NCBI RefSeq assembly: GCF_018613235.1 | Contig: NZ_JAGGQP010000041.1 | Coordinates: forward strand, 1 to 64,000 | From: Bacillus sp. ISL-41 | GTDB taxonomy: Bacteria; Bacillota; Bacilli; Bacillales; Cytobacillaceae | DNA: 64,000 bases | Reading direction: 5' to 3' | In this document: positions 45,027-56,634 of the stretch, in pieces | Layout: every line of letters begins with the position of its first letter | How positions within the stretch are numbered: the stretch's first letter is position 1 | Program-made: the position numbers and the translations under genes | Notes under the pieces: model-generated | The model's input: only the letters and a program-made list of their open reading frames with translations | The model's database searches: none | What the model was told of the DNA's origin: nothing

Positions 45027-45467
45027 ATGAAACTTCATGAATTAAAGCCTGCAGAAGGTTCCCGTAAAGAACGCAAACGTCTTGGACGTGGTATCGGTTC
45101 TGGTCAAGGTAAAACTGCTGGTAAAGGTCATAAAGGTCAAAACGCTCGTTCTGGCGGCGGTGTACGCCCTGGTTTTGAAGGTGGTCAAACTCCTTTATTC
45201 CGACGCTTGCCGAAACGCGGTTTCACTAACATCAACCGCAAAGAGTACGCAGTCGTTAACCTTGATGCTCTAAACGTTTTCGAAGAAGGAACAGAAGTGA
45301 CTCCAGAACTTTTAATCGAAACAGGTCTTGTCAAGAAGGAACTAGCAGGTGTTAAGATCCTTGCTAAGGGAAGCCTTGAGAAGAAATTAACTGTTAAAGC
45401 TCATAAGTTCTCCTCTGCAGCCGAAGAAGCGATTAAAGCTGCCGGCGGTCAAACTGAGGTGATTTAA
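45027..45467 (+). CDS. rplO: Ribosomal protein L15
   Basis: L15 is a 50S protein with a long basic N-terminal arm. The 146 residues begin [20 protein letters not shown] and carry a glycine/lysine-rich stretch to about 45, then the C-terminal globular domain ending in the motif around [23 protein letters not shown] lies 8 nt before the ATG. The stop overlaps the secY start by one base. Confidence 0.98.
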   Translation: MKLHELKPAEGSRKERKRLGRGIGSGQGKTAGKGHKGQNARSGGGVRPGFEGGQTPLFRRLPKRGFTNINRKEYAVVNLDALNVFEEGTEVTPELLIETGLVKKELAGVKILAKGSLEKKLTVKAHKFSSAAEEAIKAAGGQTEVI

Positions 45468-46762
45468 TGTTCCAGACAATCTCCAATTTTATGCGCGTGG
45501 GTGAAATTAGAAATAAAATTCTCTTCACCCTTTTAATGTTGATTGTATTTCGTATCGGTACATTTATTCCTGTACCGAGCGTAAATGCAGATATTTTGAA
45601 AGCACAGGATGACATGAGTGTCTTCGGTGTGCTGAATACTTTCGGTGGCGGTGCGCTGCAGAACTTCTCGATCTTCGCGATGGGAATCATGCCGTACATC
45701 ACTGCTTCAATCATCATCCAGCTCTTGCAGATGGATGTTGTGCCAAAGTTTACCGAATGGTCCAAACAAGGAGAAGTCGGACGCCGTAAATTAGCTCAGT
45801 TTACCCGCTATTTCACGATCGTTCTGGGTTTTATCCAGGCACTAGGTATGTCTTATGGCTTTAACAATATGGCAGGAGGATTACTGATCCAGAATGCCGG
45901 TATCACAACTTACTTGCTGATTGCTACGGTCTTAACTGCCGGAACTGCATTCCTGATGTGGTTAGGCGAACAGATTACGGCAAAAGGCGTAGGAAATGGT
46001 ATTTCAATCATTATCTTTGCTGGTATCGTTGCTGGTATTCCGACAATGGTCAATCAGATTTATGCACAGCAGTTCTCTGATGCAGGTGACGCTTTGTTCC
46101 TTCGCATCGTGACTATGCTGCTAATCCTTTTGGCTGTTATCGCAATCGTGGTTGGGGTTATCTTCATCCAGCAGGCAACTCGTAAGATACCAATCCAGTA
46201 CGCTAAGCGCATGAGCGCAGGAAACAATGCGGTTGGCGGCCAGAACACTCACCTTCCATTGAAAGTGAATGCTGCTGGTGTCATCCCGGTTATCTTCGCG
46301 ATTTCGTTTATCGTTACACCTCCGACAATCGCTCAGTTCTTCGGCACGAATGATGTGACACTTTGGATCCAGAAGACGTTTGATTATACACAACCGATCG
46401 GTATGATCGTGTATGTGGCACTGATCGTTGCGTTCACGTATTTCTATGCGTTCATCCAGGTGAATCCTGAACAGGTAGCCGAGAACCTGAAGAAGCAAGG
46501 TGGATATGTCCCAGGCATCCGTCCGGGCAAAAACACACAGGAATACTTGACTAAGGTCCTTTACCGTCTGACTTTCGTCGGCGCTATCTTCCTTTCAGTA
46601 ATCTCTGTGCTGCCAGTATTTTTCATTCAATTTGCTGGTCTGCCTCAATCGGTACAGATTGGCGGAACAAGCTTGCTGATCGTGGTCGGCGTTGCGCTTG
46701 AAACGATGAAGCAGCTTGAAGCTCAGCTTGTAAAACGCCATTATAAAGGCTTTATAAAGTAA
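45467..46762 (+). CDS. secY: SecY, preprotein translocase channel subunit
   Basis: SecY is the pore of the Sec translocon. The 431-residue protein has ten hydrophobic transmembrane segments and the conserved family stretches [20 protein letters not shown] (about 65-84) and the cytosolic loop [21 protein letters not shown] (about 333-353). It starts within the last base of rplO, so membrane insertion capacity is made together with the ribosomal proteins. Confidence 0.98.
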   Translation: MFQTISNFMRVGEIRNKILFTLLMLIVFRIGTFIPVPSVNADILKAQDDMSVFGVLNTFGGGALQNFSIFAMGIMPYITASIIIQLLQMDVVPKFTEWSKQGEVGRRKLAQFTRYFTIVLGFIQALGMSYGFNNMAGGLLIQNAGITTYLLIATVLTAGTAFLMWLGEQITAKGVGNGISIIIFAGIVAGIPTMVNQIYAQQFSDAGDALFLRIVTMLLILLAVIAIVVGVIFIQQATRKIPIQYAKRMSAGNNAVGGQNTHLPLKVNAAGVIPVIFAISFIVTPPTIAQFFGTNDVTLWIQKTFDYTQPIGMIVYVALIVAFTYFYAFIQVNPEQVAENLKKQGGYVPGIRPGKNTQEYLTKVLYRLTFVGAIFLSVISVLPVFFIQFAGLPQSVQIGGTSLLIVVGVALETMKQLEAQLVKRHYKGFIK

Positions 46763-46769
46763 GATTTAG

Positions 46770-47470
<701 letters not shown>

Positions 47471-47471
<1 letters not shown>

Positions 47472-48217
47472 TGATCGTTTGTAAAACCCCTCGTGAAATA
47501 GAGATTATGCGAGAAGCAGGTCGCATTGTAGCGATGACTCACCAGGAGTTGAAGAAGCATATTGCTCCTGGCATTACAACTAAAGAACTGGATGCCATTG
47601 CCGAGGATTTCATCCGCAAACAAGGTGCAACTCCTTCTTTTAAAGGTTATAATGGTTTTCGCGGCAGCATCTGTGCATCAGTTAATAACGAACTAGTTCA
47701 CGGGATTCCTGGCGAACGGGTTCTGAACGAAGGCGACATCATCAGTATCGATATCGGAGCAAAGTACAACGGATACCACGGGGACTCTGCATGGACTTAC
47801 CCGGTAGGAAAGATTGATGAGGAAGCCCAGCGTCTTTTGGACGTGACAGAAGAGTCGTTGTTCATAGGCTTGAAAGAAGCCAAGCCAGGGGAACGTCTTT
47901 CGAACATCTCCCATGCGATTCAAACGTATGTGGAATCAGAAGGCTTTTCTATTGTTCGTGAGTATGTCGGCCATGGAATTGGGCAAGAATTGCATGAGGA
48001 CCCGCAAATTCCTCATTACGGACCTCCAAATAGAGGACCTAGGCTGAAGCCTGGTATGGTTCTATGTATAGAACCGATGGTGAATGCAGGAAGCCGCTAT
48101 GTGAATACGTTAGCCGATGATTGGACTGTTGTAACGGTTGACGGTAAAATGTGTGCCCACTTTGAGCATACAATCGCGATCACAGAAACTGGTTTTGAGA
48201 TTTTAACAAAAGCCTGA
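47471..48217 (+). CDS. map: Methionine aminopeptidase, type Ia
   Basis: Map removes the initiator methionine from nascent proteins. The 248-residue pita-bread fold enzyme shows the metal-ligand motifs [14 protein letters not shown] (about 93-106), [12 protein letters not shown] (about 168-179), the glutamate in LCIEPMV (about 200) and the final FEHT motif (about 234). In B. subtilis the KOW-domain gene ybzG follows map; it is missing here. Confidence 0.97.
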
Positions 48218-48300
48218 TGAAGTGATTGGCCGTCTGGTTCTGTTTTTAGTCTTTAAATGGGCGGAAAAGAGATTTCTATGCGGACGGGATGCCAGCTTTA

Positions 48301-48309
48301 TGTTATAAT
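48301..48309 (+). promoter_or_regulatory. Extended -10 promoter before infA
   Basis: TGTTATAAT is a perfect extended -10 element. No good -35 box lies upstream. It sits in the 225-nt map-infA spacer, about 130 nt before infA, and suggests separate expression of infA-rpmJ-rpsM-rpsK-rpoA-rplQ. Confidence 0.6.
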
Positions 48310-48442
48310 CATAAGGTTGAGTATTTCTCAATGATATTCTCAATTGCTTGCTGCTTAGAACGTGTCACAAATAGGAAGCTACATTCCGTCAACGCGGAGT
48401 ATTTGATTTAATACGATTTGAATAAGGAAGGGAGACCAGTTT

Positions 48443-48661
48443 ATGGCGAAAGATGATGTAATTGAAATTGAAGGCACAGTATTGGAAACTTTGCCTAATG
48501 CAATGTTTAAGGTAGAATTAGAGAATGGTCATACAGTGTTGGCTCATGTTTCTGGCAAAATCAGAATGCACTTCATTCGGATCCTGCCTGGAGATAAAGT
48601 AACAGTCGAGCTTTCTCCATATGATTTGACTCGCGGAAGAATTACTTACCGCTTTAAATAA
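48443..48661 (+). CDS. infA: Translation initiation factor IF-1
   Basis: IF-1 blocks the ribosomal A site during initiation. The 72-residue OB-fold protein begins [19 protein letters not shown] and contains the signature [18 protein letters not shown] (about 34-51). GGGAGA lies 8 nt before the ATG. Length is exactly that of the family. Confidence 0.98.
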   Translation: MAKDDVIEIEGTVLETLPNAMFKVELENGHTVLAHVSGKIRMHFIRILPGDKVTVELSPYDLTRGRITYRFK

Positions 48662-48668
48662 ACCGTGA

Positions 48669-48809
<141 letters not shown>

Positions 48810-48832
48810 TTTTAAAGGAGGTGCGCATCTAG

Positions 48833-49198
<366 letters not shown>

Positions 49199-49222
49199 TC
49201 CGTAAAGGAGGGTAACATTTAA

Positions 49223-49612
<390 letters not shown>

Positions 49613-49788
49613 TTTTTCTGTATAGAATTTGTAGTCCTGTCTATAATGGGATATGATACAAATATTTTCTAGGTATACAGAAATCATTAATCCAGTTGTT
49701 GTGCACAAACGGGAACGTATACATGGGGGAATTTCGGTAAGGTAAAGAGCCTGCCGGGGTTTCGACGTTTTGAAGGAGGGTATATTTG

Positions 49789-50733
49789 ATGATCGAAATA
49801 GAAAAACCAAAAATCGAAACGGTTGAGATCAGCGATGATGCCAAGTACGGCAAGTTTGTCGTAGAACCGCTTGAGCGTGGATATGGTACAACTTTGGGTA
49901 ACTCCTTACGTCGTATCCTATTATCCTCACTCCCAGGTGCAGCTGTCACATCGATTCAAATCGATGGAGTACTTCATGAGTTCTCAACAATTGAAGGCGT
50001 CGTAGAAGATGTAACATCAATCATTTTGAACGTTAAGAAATTAGCGTTGAAAATCTACTCTGATGAAGAGAAGACACTTGAAATCGACTTACAGGGCGAG
50101 GGTCCAGTAACTGCAGCGGCAATCACGCATGATAGTGATGTTGAAATCCTTAACCCGGATCTTCATATCGCGACACTTTCAAGCAAAGGTTCATTGCGTA
50201 TGCGCCTGAATGCAAGAAGAGGCCGCGGGTACAATCCTGCTGATCAAAACAAGCGGGAAGACCAGCCGATCGGTGTCATTCCTATCGACTCAATCTATAC
50301 ACCGGTTTCACGCGTTTCTTATCAAGTAGAGAACACACGCGTAGGGCAAATGACGAATTATGACAAGCTGGTATTTGACGTATGGACAGATGGCAGCACA
50401 GGTCCTAAGGAAGCTATTGCACTAGGTTCAAAAATCCTGACTGAGCACTTGAATATCTTTGTCGGTTTGACTGACGAAGCTCAAAACGCTGAGATCATGG
50501 TAGAGAAAGAAGAAGACCAAAAAGAAAAAGTCCTTGAGATGACGATTGAGGAACTAGATCTTTCTGTTCGATCATATAACTGCTTAAAGCGTGCCGGTAT
50601 CAACACTGTTCAGGAGCTTGCTCACAAGACAGAGGAAGATATGATGAAGGTCCGCAACCTTGGCAGAAAATCACTAGAAGAAGTAAAAGCAAAACTAGAA
50701 GAGCTAGGCTTAGGCTTACGCAAAGATGACTAG
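49789..50733 (+). CDS. rpoA: RNA polymerase alpha subunit
   Basis: The alpha dimer nucleates polymerase assembly and its C-terminal domain contacts UP elements and activators. The 314 residues comprise the N-terminal domain (about 1-228; [18 protein letters not shown] near 34) and the C-terminal domain (about 245-314) with two helix-hairpin-helix motifs ([24 protein letters not shown]). The ATG at 49789 gives [10 protein letters not shown]; a TTG just before it is disfavoured by spacing to AAGGAGGG. Confidence 0.98.
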   Translation: MIEIEKPKIETVEISDDAKYGKFVVEPLERGYGTTLGNSLRRILLSSLPGAAVTSIQIDGVLHEFSTIEGVVEDVTSIILNVKKLALKIYSDEEKTLEIDLQGEGPVTAAAITHDSDVEILNPDLHIATLSSKGSLRMRLNARRGRGYNPADQNKREDQPIGVIPIDSIYTPVSRVSYQVENTRVGQMTNYDKLVFDVWTDGSTGPKEAIALGSKILTEHLNIFVGLTDEAQNAEIMVEKEEDQKEKVLEMTIEELDLSVRSYNCLKRAGINTVQELAHKTEEDMMKVRNLGRKSLEEVKAKLEELGLGLRKDD

Positions 50734-50789
50734 TTAATGCAGATTAACTAGGCATTTTGCTGTCAGTACTAATAACTGCCGGCTTATGA

Positions 50790-51176
<387 letters not shown>

Positions 51177-51195
51177 TACCATTAAACACTCAAAC

Positions 51196-51241
51196 AAGGG
51201 CGATGGACAGTTTATACAAACTTGTTTCATCCCCTTTTTTT
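51196..51241 (+). terminator. Intrinsic terminator of the alpha operon
   Basis: GGGCGATG (51198-51205) pairs with CATCCCC (51228-51234) with one bulge, and ACAAG/CTTGT lies near the stem. A seven-T run follows. Confidence 0.8.
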
Positions 51242-51500
51242 GCTATACAGGGTTAATCCCTTACGAAAACTAAAAAAAGCAGCACAAGCCAAAAACGAGC
51301 GTTATGATGCGCAGGCCACTGGGAAAGAAGAGTTCACTGGCCCCATCGGCCGGTTACTTCGGGACTCTCCTGAATCGGTTAGCGATAACCGGAGCTGTTC
51401 TGCCTGTCTCGTCTAGCTCATGTACTTCTCCCCAGTCCATTTTAGGACCCTGCACTATGCGGATCGCTTCCGCCCGGGGAGAGGTGCAGGCTTTTTTTAT
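51242..51500 (+). other. Structured spacer with a strong terminator before ecfA1
   Basis: This stretch has no convincing gene. It holds GC-rich hairpins around 51330-51395 and ends in a clear terminator: CCTGCAC (51449-51455) with GTGCAGG (51484-51490), inner GCGG/CCGC, and seven T. A separately transcribed small RNA or an attenuated leader for ecfA1 would both fit. Confidence 0.6.
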
Positions 51501-51578
51501 ATACAAAGAATTTTTTATAAGTAGAAAAGCAGATACAATGAGAAGAGTCAGTTAAGAAGAGTTGAGAGGAGGGCGGAG

Positions 51579-52418
51579 ATGAGCAACCCGTTAGTCAGAA
51601 TAGAAAATGTATCTTTCCGTTATGAAGGGCAGCAGACTCCCGCGTTAAAGAATATCAGCTTTGATATTTTTGAAGGAGAGTGGCTGGCGATTGTCGGTCA
51701 TAATGGATCAGGGAAATCTACACTAGCCAAGCTCTTGAACGGCCTGCAATTTCCGCAAGAAGGTTCGATCGAGGTATGTGGGATAACTTTGTCAGAGGAT
51801 ACAATTTGGGATATAAGAAAAAATGTAGGAATGGTTTTTCAAAATCCTGATAACCAGTTCGTTGGAACAACGGTTCGGGATGATGTGGCTTTTGGTCTGG
51901 AAAATCACGGCATACCTAGAGAAGTAATGGTAGAGCGCGTGCAAAATTCACTTGATAAAGTCAATATGGGAACCTTTCTAAATCAAGAGCCGCACCATCT
52001 GTCCGGCGGCCAAAAACAGCGTGTGGCCATTGCAGGTGTCCTGGCACTGCAGCCTTCGATCATTATTCTGGACGAAGCAACATCCATGCTTGATCCAAGA
52101 GGCCGTGCTGAGGTGATCGAAACGGTCCGTGAGCTGAAAGATCGAGAGAACATAACGGTCATATCAATAACACATGATCTTGAAGAAGCTGCGAAAGCAG
52201 ACAGGATTATCGTCATGAATAAAGGTGAGCTATATCGCGAAGGAACACCTGAGGAAATTTTTGAAATGGATGAAGAGCTGATTAAGCTGGGGCTGGATAT
52301 TCCCTTCCCTGTAAAAATGAGCAAAATCATGCGTAAAAAAGGAATTTCACTTACGAAATCATATTTGACAGAAGAAGAGCTGGTGACGGAACTATGGACA
52401 TCTCACTCAAAAATGTAG
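51579..52418 (+). CDS. ecfA1: EcfA1, ATPase of the energy-coupling factor transporter
   Basis: EcfA1 and EcfA2 form the ATPase pair of the shared ECF module that powers vitamin and metal uptake with separate S components. The 279-residue protein has Walker [10 protein letters not shown] (about 40-48), signature [13 protein letters not shown] (about 143-155) and Walker [13 protein letters not shown] (about 162-173). GAGGAGGG lies 9 nt before the ATG. It overlaps ecfA2 by 25 nt. Confidence 0.96.
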   Translation: MSNPLVRIENVSFRYEGQQTPALKNISFDIFEGEWLAIVGHNGSGKSTLAKLLNGLQFPQEGSIEVCGITLSEDTIWDIRKNVGMVFQNPDNQFVGTTVRDDVAFGLENHGIPREVMVERVQNSLDKVNMGTFLNQEPHHLSGGQKQRVAIAGVLALQPSIIILDEATSMLDPRGRAEVIETVRELKDRENITVISITHDLEEAAKADRIIVMNKGELYREGTPEEIFEMDEELIKLGLDIPFPVKMSKIMRKKGISLTKSYLTEEELVTELWTSHSKM

Positions 52419-53263
52419 AATATCGTTACCAGGCTGATTCCCCTTTCGAGCGACTTGCGATTTCAGATGTCTCCATCGATGTACCTTCTGGAACATACCT
52501 TGCGGTTATTGGCCATACGGGCTCTGGCAAGTCAACAGTGCTGCAGCATCTGAATGCCCTGTTAAAGCCGACTAAAGGCTCTGTTGTGATCGGCAGCAGG
52601 GAAATCAAAGCTGGCCGCAAAGAGAAGAATTTAAAGGGTGTCCGCGAGAAGGTGGGCATTGTCTTTCAATTCCCGGAGCATCAGTTATTCGAAGAAACAG
52701 TGGAAAAGGATATCATGTTTGGCCCGATGAACTTTGGCGTTACCGAGCGGGAAGCAAAGGCGCGAGCAAGAGCCTCTATTAATCTTGTCGGATTATCTGA
52801 AGAAATCCTTGAAAAATCGCCATTCGATCTTTCAGGCGGACAAATGCGACGTGTTGCCATTGCTGGCGTACTGGCAATGGAGCCAGAGGTCATTGTGTTG
52901 GACGAGCCTACTGCGGGTCTTGACCCACGCGGGCGTAAAGAAATCATGGACTTATTTTATTCTCTTCATAAAAAAAGAAATTTATCTACTGTACTTGTTA
53001 CCCACAGCATGGAAGATGCTGCCCGCTATGCGGATGAAATAGTTGTCATGCATCAGGGGAAGGTTTTTACAAAAGGGACGCCTGACGAGATTTTCTCGAA
53101 TCCCAAAGCATTAATGGAACTGGGACTTGATGTACCAGAGGTAGTCGGCCTGCAGCTGAAGATCGAAGAAGCCTTCAAGACGAAATTCAGCAGAATCAGC
53201 CTTTCCGAGGAGGAACTTGCCGAAATGGTGGCAGAGTTTCTGGAAGGGGGCGCTCCAGAATGA
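52394..53263 (+). CDS. ecfA2: EcfA2, ATPase of the energy-coupling factor transporter
   Basis: The second ATPase of the ECF module has 289 residues, with Walker [10 protein letters not shown] (about 39-47), signature [13 protein letters not shown] (about 144-156) and Walker [13 protein letters not shown] (about 163-174). The start lies in the 3' end of ecfA1, with AGAAGAGCTGGTG upstream, and the end overlaps ecfT by 4 nt. The three genes are thus translated as a unit. Confidence 0.96.
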   Translation: MDISLKNVEYRYQADSPFERLAISDVSIDVPSGTYLAVIGHTGSGKSTVLQHLNALLKPTKGSVVIGSREIKAGRKEKNLKGVREKVGIVFQFPEHQLFEETVEKDIMFGPMNFGVTEREAKARARASINLVGLSEEILEKSPFDLSGGQMRRVAIAGVLAMEPEVIVLDEPTAGLDPRGRKEIMDLFYSLHKKRNLSTVLVTHSMEDAARYADEIVVMHQGKVFTKGTPDEIFSNPKALMELGLDVPEVVGLQLKIEEAFKTKFSRISLSEEELAEMVAEFLEGGAPE

Positions 53264-54057
53264 TGGAAAAAATGATTTTTGGCCGTTACGTGCCGGGAGA
53301 TTCCATTCTTCATCGGATGGATCCGCGTTCTAAGCTGATCACTGTCTTCCTGTTCGTCATCGTCGTGTTTATCGCGAATAATGTCCTTACGTATGGAGTT
53401 TTAGCAGCTTATACTCTTATCATGGTTGGATTGTCGAAGGTTCCGCTGCGATTCTTATACGGTGGTCTCAAGCCTGTATTCTTGCTGGTGATTTTCACAT
53501 TCCTGCTCCATATCTTCATGACCAAGGAAGGCGATGTCATCTTCGATCTGGGATGGGTGAAAATATATGAAGAAGGGTTAAGGCAGGGTATCTTTATTTC
53601 ACTAAGGTTCCTGTTGCTGATTCTGATCACGTCGCTTTTGACTTTGACCACTACTCCAATCGAGATTACAGATGGTCTGGAGACATTGCTGAACCCTTTA
53701 AAGAAGTTAAAATTCCCTGTCCATGAGCTGGCACTGATGATGTCGATTTCCTTGAGATTTATTCCGACGCTCATGCAGGAGACTGACAAAATCATGAAGG
53801 CGCAGACAGCCAGGGGAGTGGAGTATAACAGCGGTCCGATCAAAGAGCGGATCAAGGCGATTGTTCCTTTGCTGATTCCGCTGTTCATCAGCTCGTTCAA
53901 ACGGGCCGAAGAACTGGCAGTCGCAATGGAAGCACGAGGCTACAAAGGCGGCGAAGGCCGTACGAAATACCGCCAGCTGACCTGGGGAGTGCCAGATACT
54001 ATGCTGATTATGTTCCTGGCAGCTGTCACGGTCCTATTAATCATCTTAAGAGGGTAA
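53260..54057 (+). CDS. ecfT: EcfT, transmembrane coupling subunit of the ECF transporter
   Basis: EcfT links the ATPases to any of several substrate-binding S components. The 265-residue membrane protein has about five hydrophobic helices and the two diagnostic ARG coupling motifs in cytosolic helices (ARGVEY near 187 and ARGYKG near 226). The first ATG of ATGATG overlaps the end of ecfA2 and has GGAAGGGGG upstream. No S component gene is in the window. Confidence 0.96.
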   Translation: MMEKMIFGRYVPGDSILHRMDPRSKLITVFLFVIVVFIANNVLTYGVLAAYTLIMVGLSKVPLRFLYGGLKPVFLLVIFTFLLHIFMTKEGDVIFDLGWVKIYEEGLRQGIFISLRFLLLILITSLLTLTTTPIEITDGLETLLNPLKKLKFPVHELALMMSISLRFIPTLMQETDKIMKAQTARGVEYNSGPIKERIKAIVPLLIPLFISSFKRAEELAVAMEARGYKGGEGRTKYRQLTWGVPDTMLIMFLAAVTVLLIILRG

Positions 54058-54062
54058 TCATT

Positions 54063-54833
54063 ATGCCGCGAATCAAATGCATAGTTTCATACGATGGCAC
54101 CGGCTTTTCCGGCTACCAGGTCCAGCCTGGCAAAAGGACGGTCCAGGGTGAGCTGGAAAAGGTCCTTGAGAAGATGAACAAGGGTACAAGCATCAGGGTC
54201 AGTGCATCAGGCCGTACAGACGCAGGAGTCCATGCCCGCGGCCAGGTTATCCATTTTGATACAACGCTTGAAATTGAGCCTGCCAGGTGGCAAATAGCGC
54301 TTAATTCCTTACTGCCTGATGATATTGCTGTTAGCTCAGTAGAATATGCCAGGCCGGATTTCCATGCTCGTTTTGACGCAGTCGGCAAGGAGTATCGTTA
54401 TTTTTTGCTGCCGTCCAAGCATCGCGACCCTTTCCAGCGGAATTACGCCTATCAGTTCCAGTATGAACTCGATCTTGACGCAATGAGGAAAGCGGCAAGG
54501 CTGCTTCTTGGCACACATGATTTCACTAGTTTCTGCTCGGCCAAGACCGAAGTGGAAGACCGTGTGAGGACATTGCAGAAAATTGATATTTTTGAAGAGA
54601 ACGGTATGCTGGTCTTCAAGTTTGTCGGTAATGGCTTTTTATATAATATGGTCAGGATCCTTGTCGGGACCTTGGTGGAGGTCGGGACAGGCAGGAGACA
54701 GGCTGACAGCATGCCCAAGCTGCTTGCAGAACAGGACCGCACCCAGGCAGGCAAGACCGCTCCAGGACACGGATTGTATCTGTGGAATGTTTTTTATGAA
54801 GAAAAAGATGATCAATTTGAAAATAATTTTTAA
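54063..54833 (+). CDS. truA: TruA, tRNA pseudouridine38-40 synthase
   Basis: TruA makes pseudouridine at positions 38-40 of the tRNA anticodon arm. The 256-residue protein has the catalytic aspartate in GRTDAGVHA (near residue 54) and the family stretch [20 protein letters not shown] (about 192-211). It starts 5 nt after ecfT, the standard Bacillus order. AAGAGGG precedes the ATG. The last ~10 residues are acidic and variable. Confidence 0.96.
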   Translation: MPRIKCIVSYDGTGFSGYQVQPGKRTVQGELEKVLEKMNKGTSIRVSASGRTDAGVHARGQVIHFDTTLEIEPARWQIALNSLLPDDIAVSSVEYARPDFHARFDAVGKEYRYFLLPSKHRDPFQRNYAYQFQYELDLDAMRKAARLLLGTHDFTSFCSAKTEVEDRVRTLQKIDIFEENGMLVFKFVGNGFLYNMVRILVGTLVEVGTGRRQADSMPKLLAEQDRTQAGKTAPGHGLYLWNVFYEEKDDQFENNF

Positions 54834-54861
54834 AAAAATGATATGACAACTATTCCTGGTG

Positions 54862-54890
54862 TTGACAATCTCTCAACCACAGGTTAAGAT
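54862..54890 (+). promoter_or_regulatory. rplM-rpsI promoter
   Basis: TTGACA (54862-54867) and TAAGAT (54885-54890) are separated by 17 nt, behind truA. Confidence 0.85.
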
Positions 54891-54904
54891 ATCATATGTA
54901 TGTA

Positions 54905-54955
54905 TTTTAAACCCACGATCAGCCCCGGAAGAGCTTTATCGTGTTTGAAAATATA
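54905..54955 (+). promoter_or_regulatory. L13 ribosomal protein leader
   Basis: CACGAT (54914-54919) pairs with ATCGTG (54938-54943), enclosing AGC/GCT arms around a CCCGGAAGA loop. The hairpin and its loop agree with the L13 leader known ahead of rplM in Bacillus, where L13 is thought to bind its own mRNA. Assigned from memory of the consensus, without alignment. Confidence 0.7.
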
Positions 54956-55000
54956 CTAAAATGAACTTGATTTTTTTTTGACTATTTAGGAGGGAAACTC

Positions 55001-55438
55001 ATGCGTACAACGTTTATGGCAAATGCCAACAATATCGAGCGTAAATGGTACGTAGTTGACGCTGCAGGCAAGACTCTAGGTCGCCTTTCAACTGAAGTTG
55101 CAGCTATTCTGCGTGGTAAACATAAACCAACTTTCACACCACATGTTGACACTGGTGATCACGTAATCATCATCAACGCTTCTCAGATCGAACTAACTGG
55201 TAAGAAATTGACTGACAAAATCTACTACCGACACACAATGCACCCAGGTGGATTGAAGCAAAGAACAGCTCTTGAAATGCGTACAAACTACGCTGAAAAG
55301 ATGCTTGAACTTGCAATCAAAGGTATGCTTCCAAAGAACTCTCTTGGACGCCAAATGTTTAAAAAGCTTCATGTATATGCTGGTAACGAGCATCCACATC
55401 AAGCACAACAACCTGAAGTTTACGAACTTCGCGGATAA
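55001..55438 (+). CDS. rplM: Ribosomal protein L13
   Basis: L13 is an early 50S assembly protein. The 145-residue product begins [20 protein letters not shown] and contains the family signature [18 protein letters not shown] (about 109-126). AGGAGGG lies 9 nt before the ATG. It forms a two-gene operon with rpsI. Confidence 0.98.
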   Translation: MRTTFMANANNIERKWYVVDAAGKTLGRLSTEVAAILRGKHKPTFTPHVDTGDHVIIINASQIELTGKKLTDKIYYRHTMHPGGLKQRTALEMRTNYAEKMLELAIKGMLPKNSLGRQMFKKLHVYAGNEHPHQAQQPEVYELRG

Positions 55439-55458
55439 TTATTAAGGAGGTAATTAAC

Positions 55459-55851
55459 TTGGCACAGGTTCAATATATCGGTACCGGTCGTCGTAAGAGC
55501 TCCGTTGCGCGAGTTCGTCTCGTACCAGGCACTGGAAAAATTACAATCAACGATCGTGAAATTGAAGATTATATCCCATTCGCAGCTCTACGTGAAGTAG
55601 TTAAGCAGCCGCTTGTTGCTACTGAAACTGTAGGAAGCTACGATATCCACGTTAACGTAAATGGCGGTGGATACACTGGCCAGGCTGGCGCAATCCGTCA
55701 CGGTATCTCTCGTGCATTGCTTCAAGCTGACCCAGAATTCCGTCCAACACTTAAGCGTGCTGGACTACTGACTCGTGACGCTCGTATGAAAGAACGTAAG
55801 AAATACGGTCTTAAAGGCGCTCGTCGTGCACCTCAGTTCTCAAAGCGTTAA
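55459..55851 (+). CDS. rpsI: Ribosomal protein S9
   Basis: S9 reaches P-site tRNA with its C-terminal tail. The 130-residue product has [14 protein letters not shown] (about 8-21), [15 protein letters not shown] (about 70-84) and the terminal KR tail QFSKR. It uses a TTG start with AAGGAGG 9 nt upstream. A terminator stands 14 nt after the stop. Confidence 0.98.
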   Translation: MAQVQYIGTGRRKSSVARVRLVPGTGKITINDREIEDYIPFAALREVVKQPLVATETVGSYDIHVNVNGGGYTGQAGAIRHGISRALLQADPEFRPTLKRAGLLTRDARMKERKKYGLKGARRAPQFSKR

Positions 55852-55864
55852 TTTTTGGCGCTTC

Positions 55865-55906
55865 AAAAAAGCTCCCAACCAATTTGGTGGGAGCTTTTTT
55901 ATTTCT
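55865..55906. terminator. Bidirectional terminator between rpsI and yhcZ
   Basis: AAAAAAGCTCCCA (55865-55877) pairs with TGGGAGCTTTTTT (55888-55900). The A run on the left and T run on the right let it act on both strands, ending rpsI on the plus strand and yhcZ on the minus strand. Confidence 0.9.
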
Positions 55907-55980
55907 TATTTATACGTTGTCCAATGCAGACAGGGAATTAAGCTTCCTTTCACTACTTCTTTCGTGCAATATGATCCTTC

Positions 55981-56622
55981 TTATTTCACCAATTTATTTT
56001 TCACAGCAAAAAGGGCAGCCTGTGTTCGATCAGCCAGCTCGAGTTTTGCCAACAAGTTAGATACATGGGTTTTTACCGTTTTTTCTGTAATATACAAGGA
56101 GGCGGCAATCTCTTTATTGCTCTTTCCTTTAGCGATTTCTTTTAAGACATCGAGCTCTCGTTTCGTTAATTCTTCTAGTAACTTTTTTTTCGGATTGCTG
56201 CTGTGAGATAAATTGGCTAATAAATGGGATGTGGCTTTAGGGTGAAGCTGGTTCTCTCCTTTGACCATTTTCTTTATGGATGTAACGAGTTCATCAGGCT
56301 GGATATCCTTCAATTGAAATCCGGAGGCACCTGCCTCTAGTGCGGGGATGACATGGTCCTGGTCGGAGAAACTGGTGAGAATCATGATTTTAATGTTGGG
56401 CTCTTCTTCTTTAATAATCTTCGTAGCTTGTATTCCATCCATTTCAGGCATAGCTAAGTCCATCAAGATAATATCGGGCTTGAGCTCCTTTGCCATTTCA
56501 ACAGCTTTTCTGCCATTTTCTGCTTCTCCGATAATTTCAAGGTCTTTTTGAGTTTTAAGAAAGAATACGAGGCCTCTTCGGACGACATGATGATCGTCGG
56601 CGATTAATATGCGTATGCTCAT
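55981..56622 (-). CDS. yhcZ: NarL/LuxR-family response regulator, YhcZ-like
   Basis: The 213-residue protein has an N-terminal receiver domain (1-120) with acidic D9/D10, the phosphoacceptor D55 and a conserved lysine near 104, and a C-terminal LuxR-type helix-turn-helix (about 148-210; LTKRELDVLKEIAKGKSNKE). It resembles B. subtilis YhcZ and staphylococcal AirR. GGGAGG lies 7 nt before the ATG. It is 12 nt downstream of the sensor kinase gene, so the pair forms one operon. Targets cannot be read from the sequence. Confidence 0.9.
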   Translation of the reverse strand: MSIRILIADDHHVVRRGLVFFLKTQKDLEIIGEAENGRKAVEMAKELKPDIILMDLAMPEMDGIQATKIIKEEEPNIKIMILTSFSDQDHVIPALEAGASGFQLKDIQPDELVTSIKKMVKGENQLHPKATSHLLANLSHSSNPKKKLLEELTKRELDVLKEIAKGKSNKEIAASLYITEKTVKTHVSNLLAKLELADRTQAALFAVKNKLVK

Positions 56623-56634
56623 TGAATTTCCTCC

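Noticed and set aside
49619-49647. Promoter in the rpsK-rpoA spacer
   Set aside because: TATAAT at 49642-49647 has only TGTATA at the -35 position, too weak to call.
51222-51416. 64-residue ORF behind rplQ
   Set aside because: It begins inside the alpha operon terminator, has no ribosome binding site and runs through hairpin sequence.
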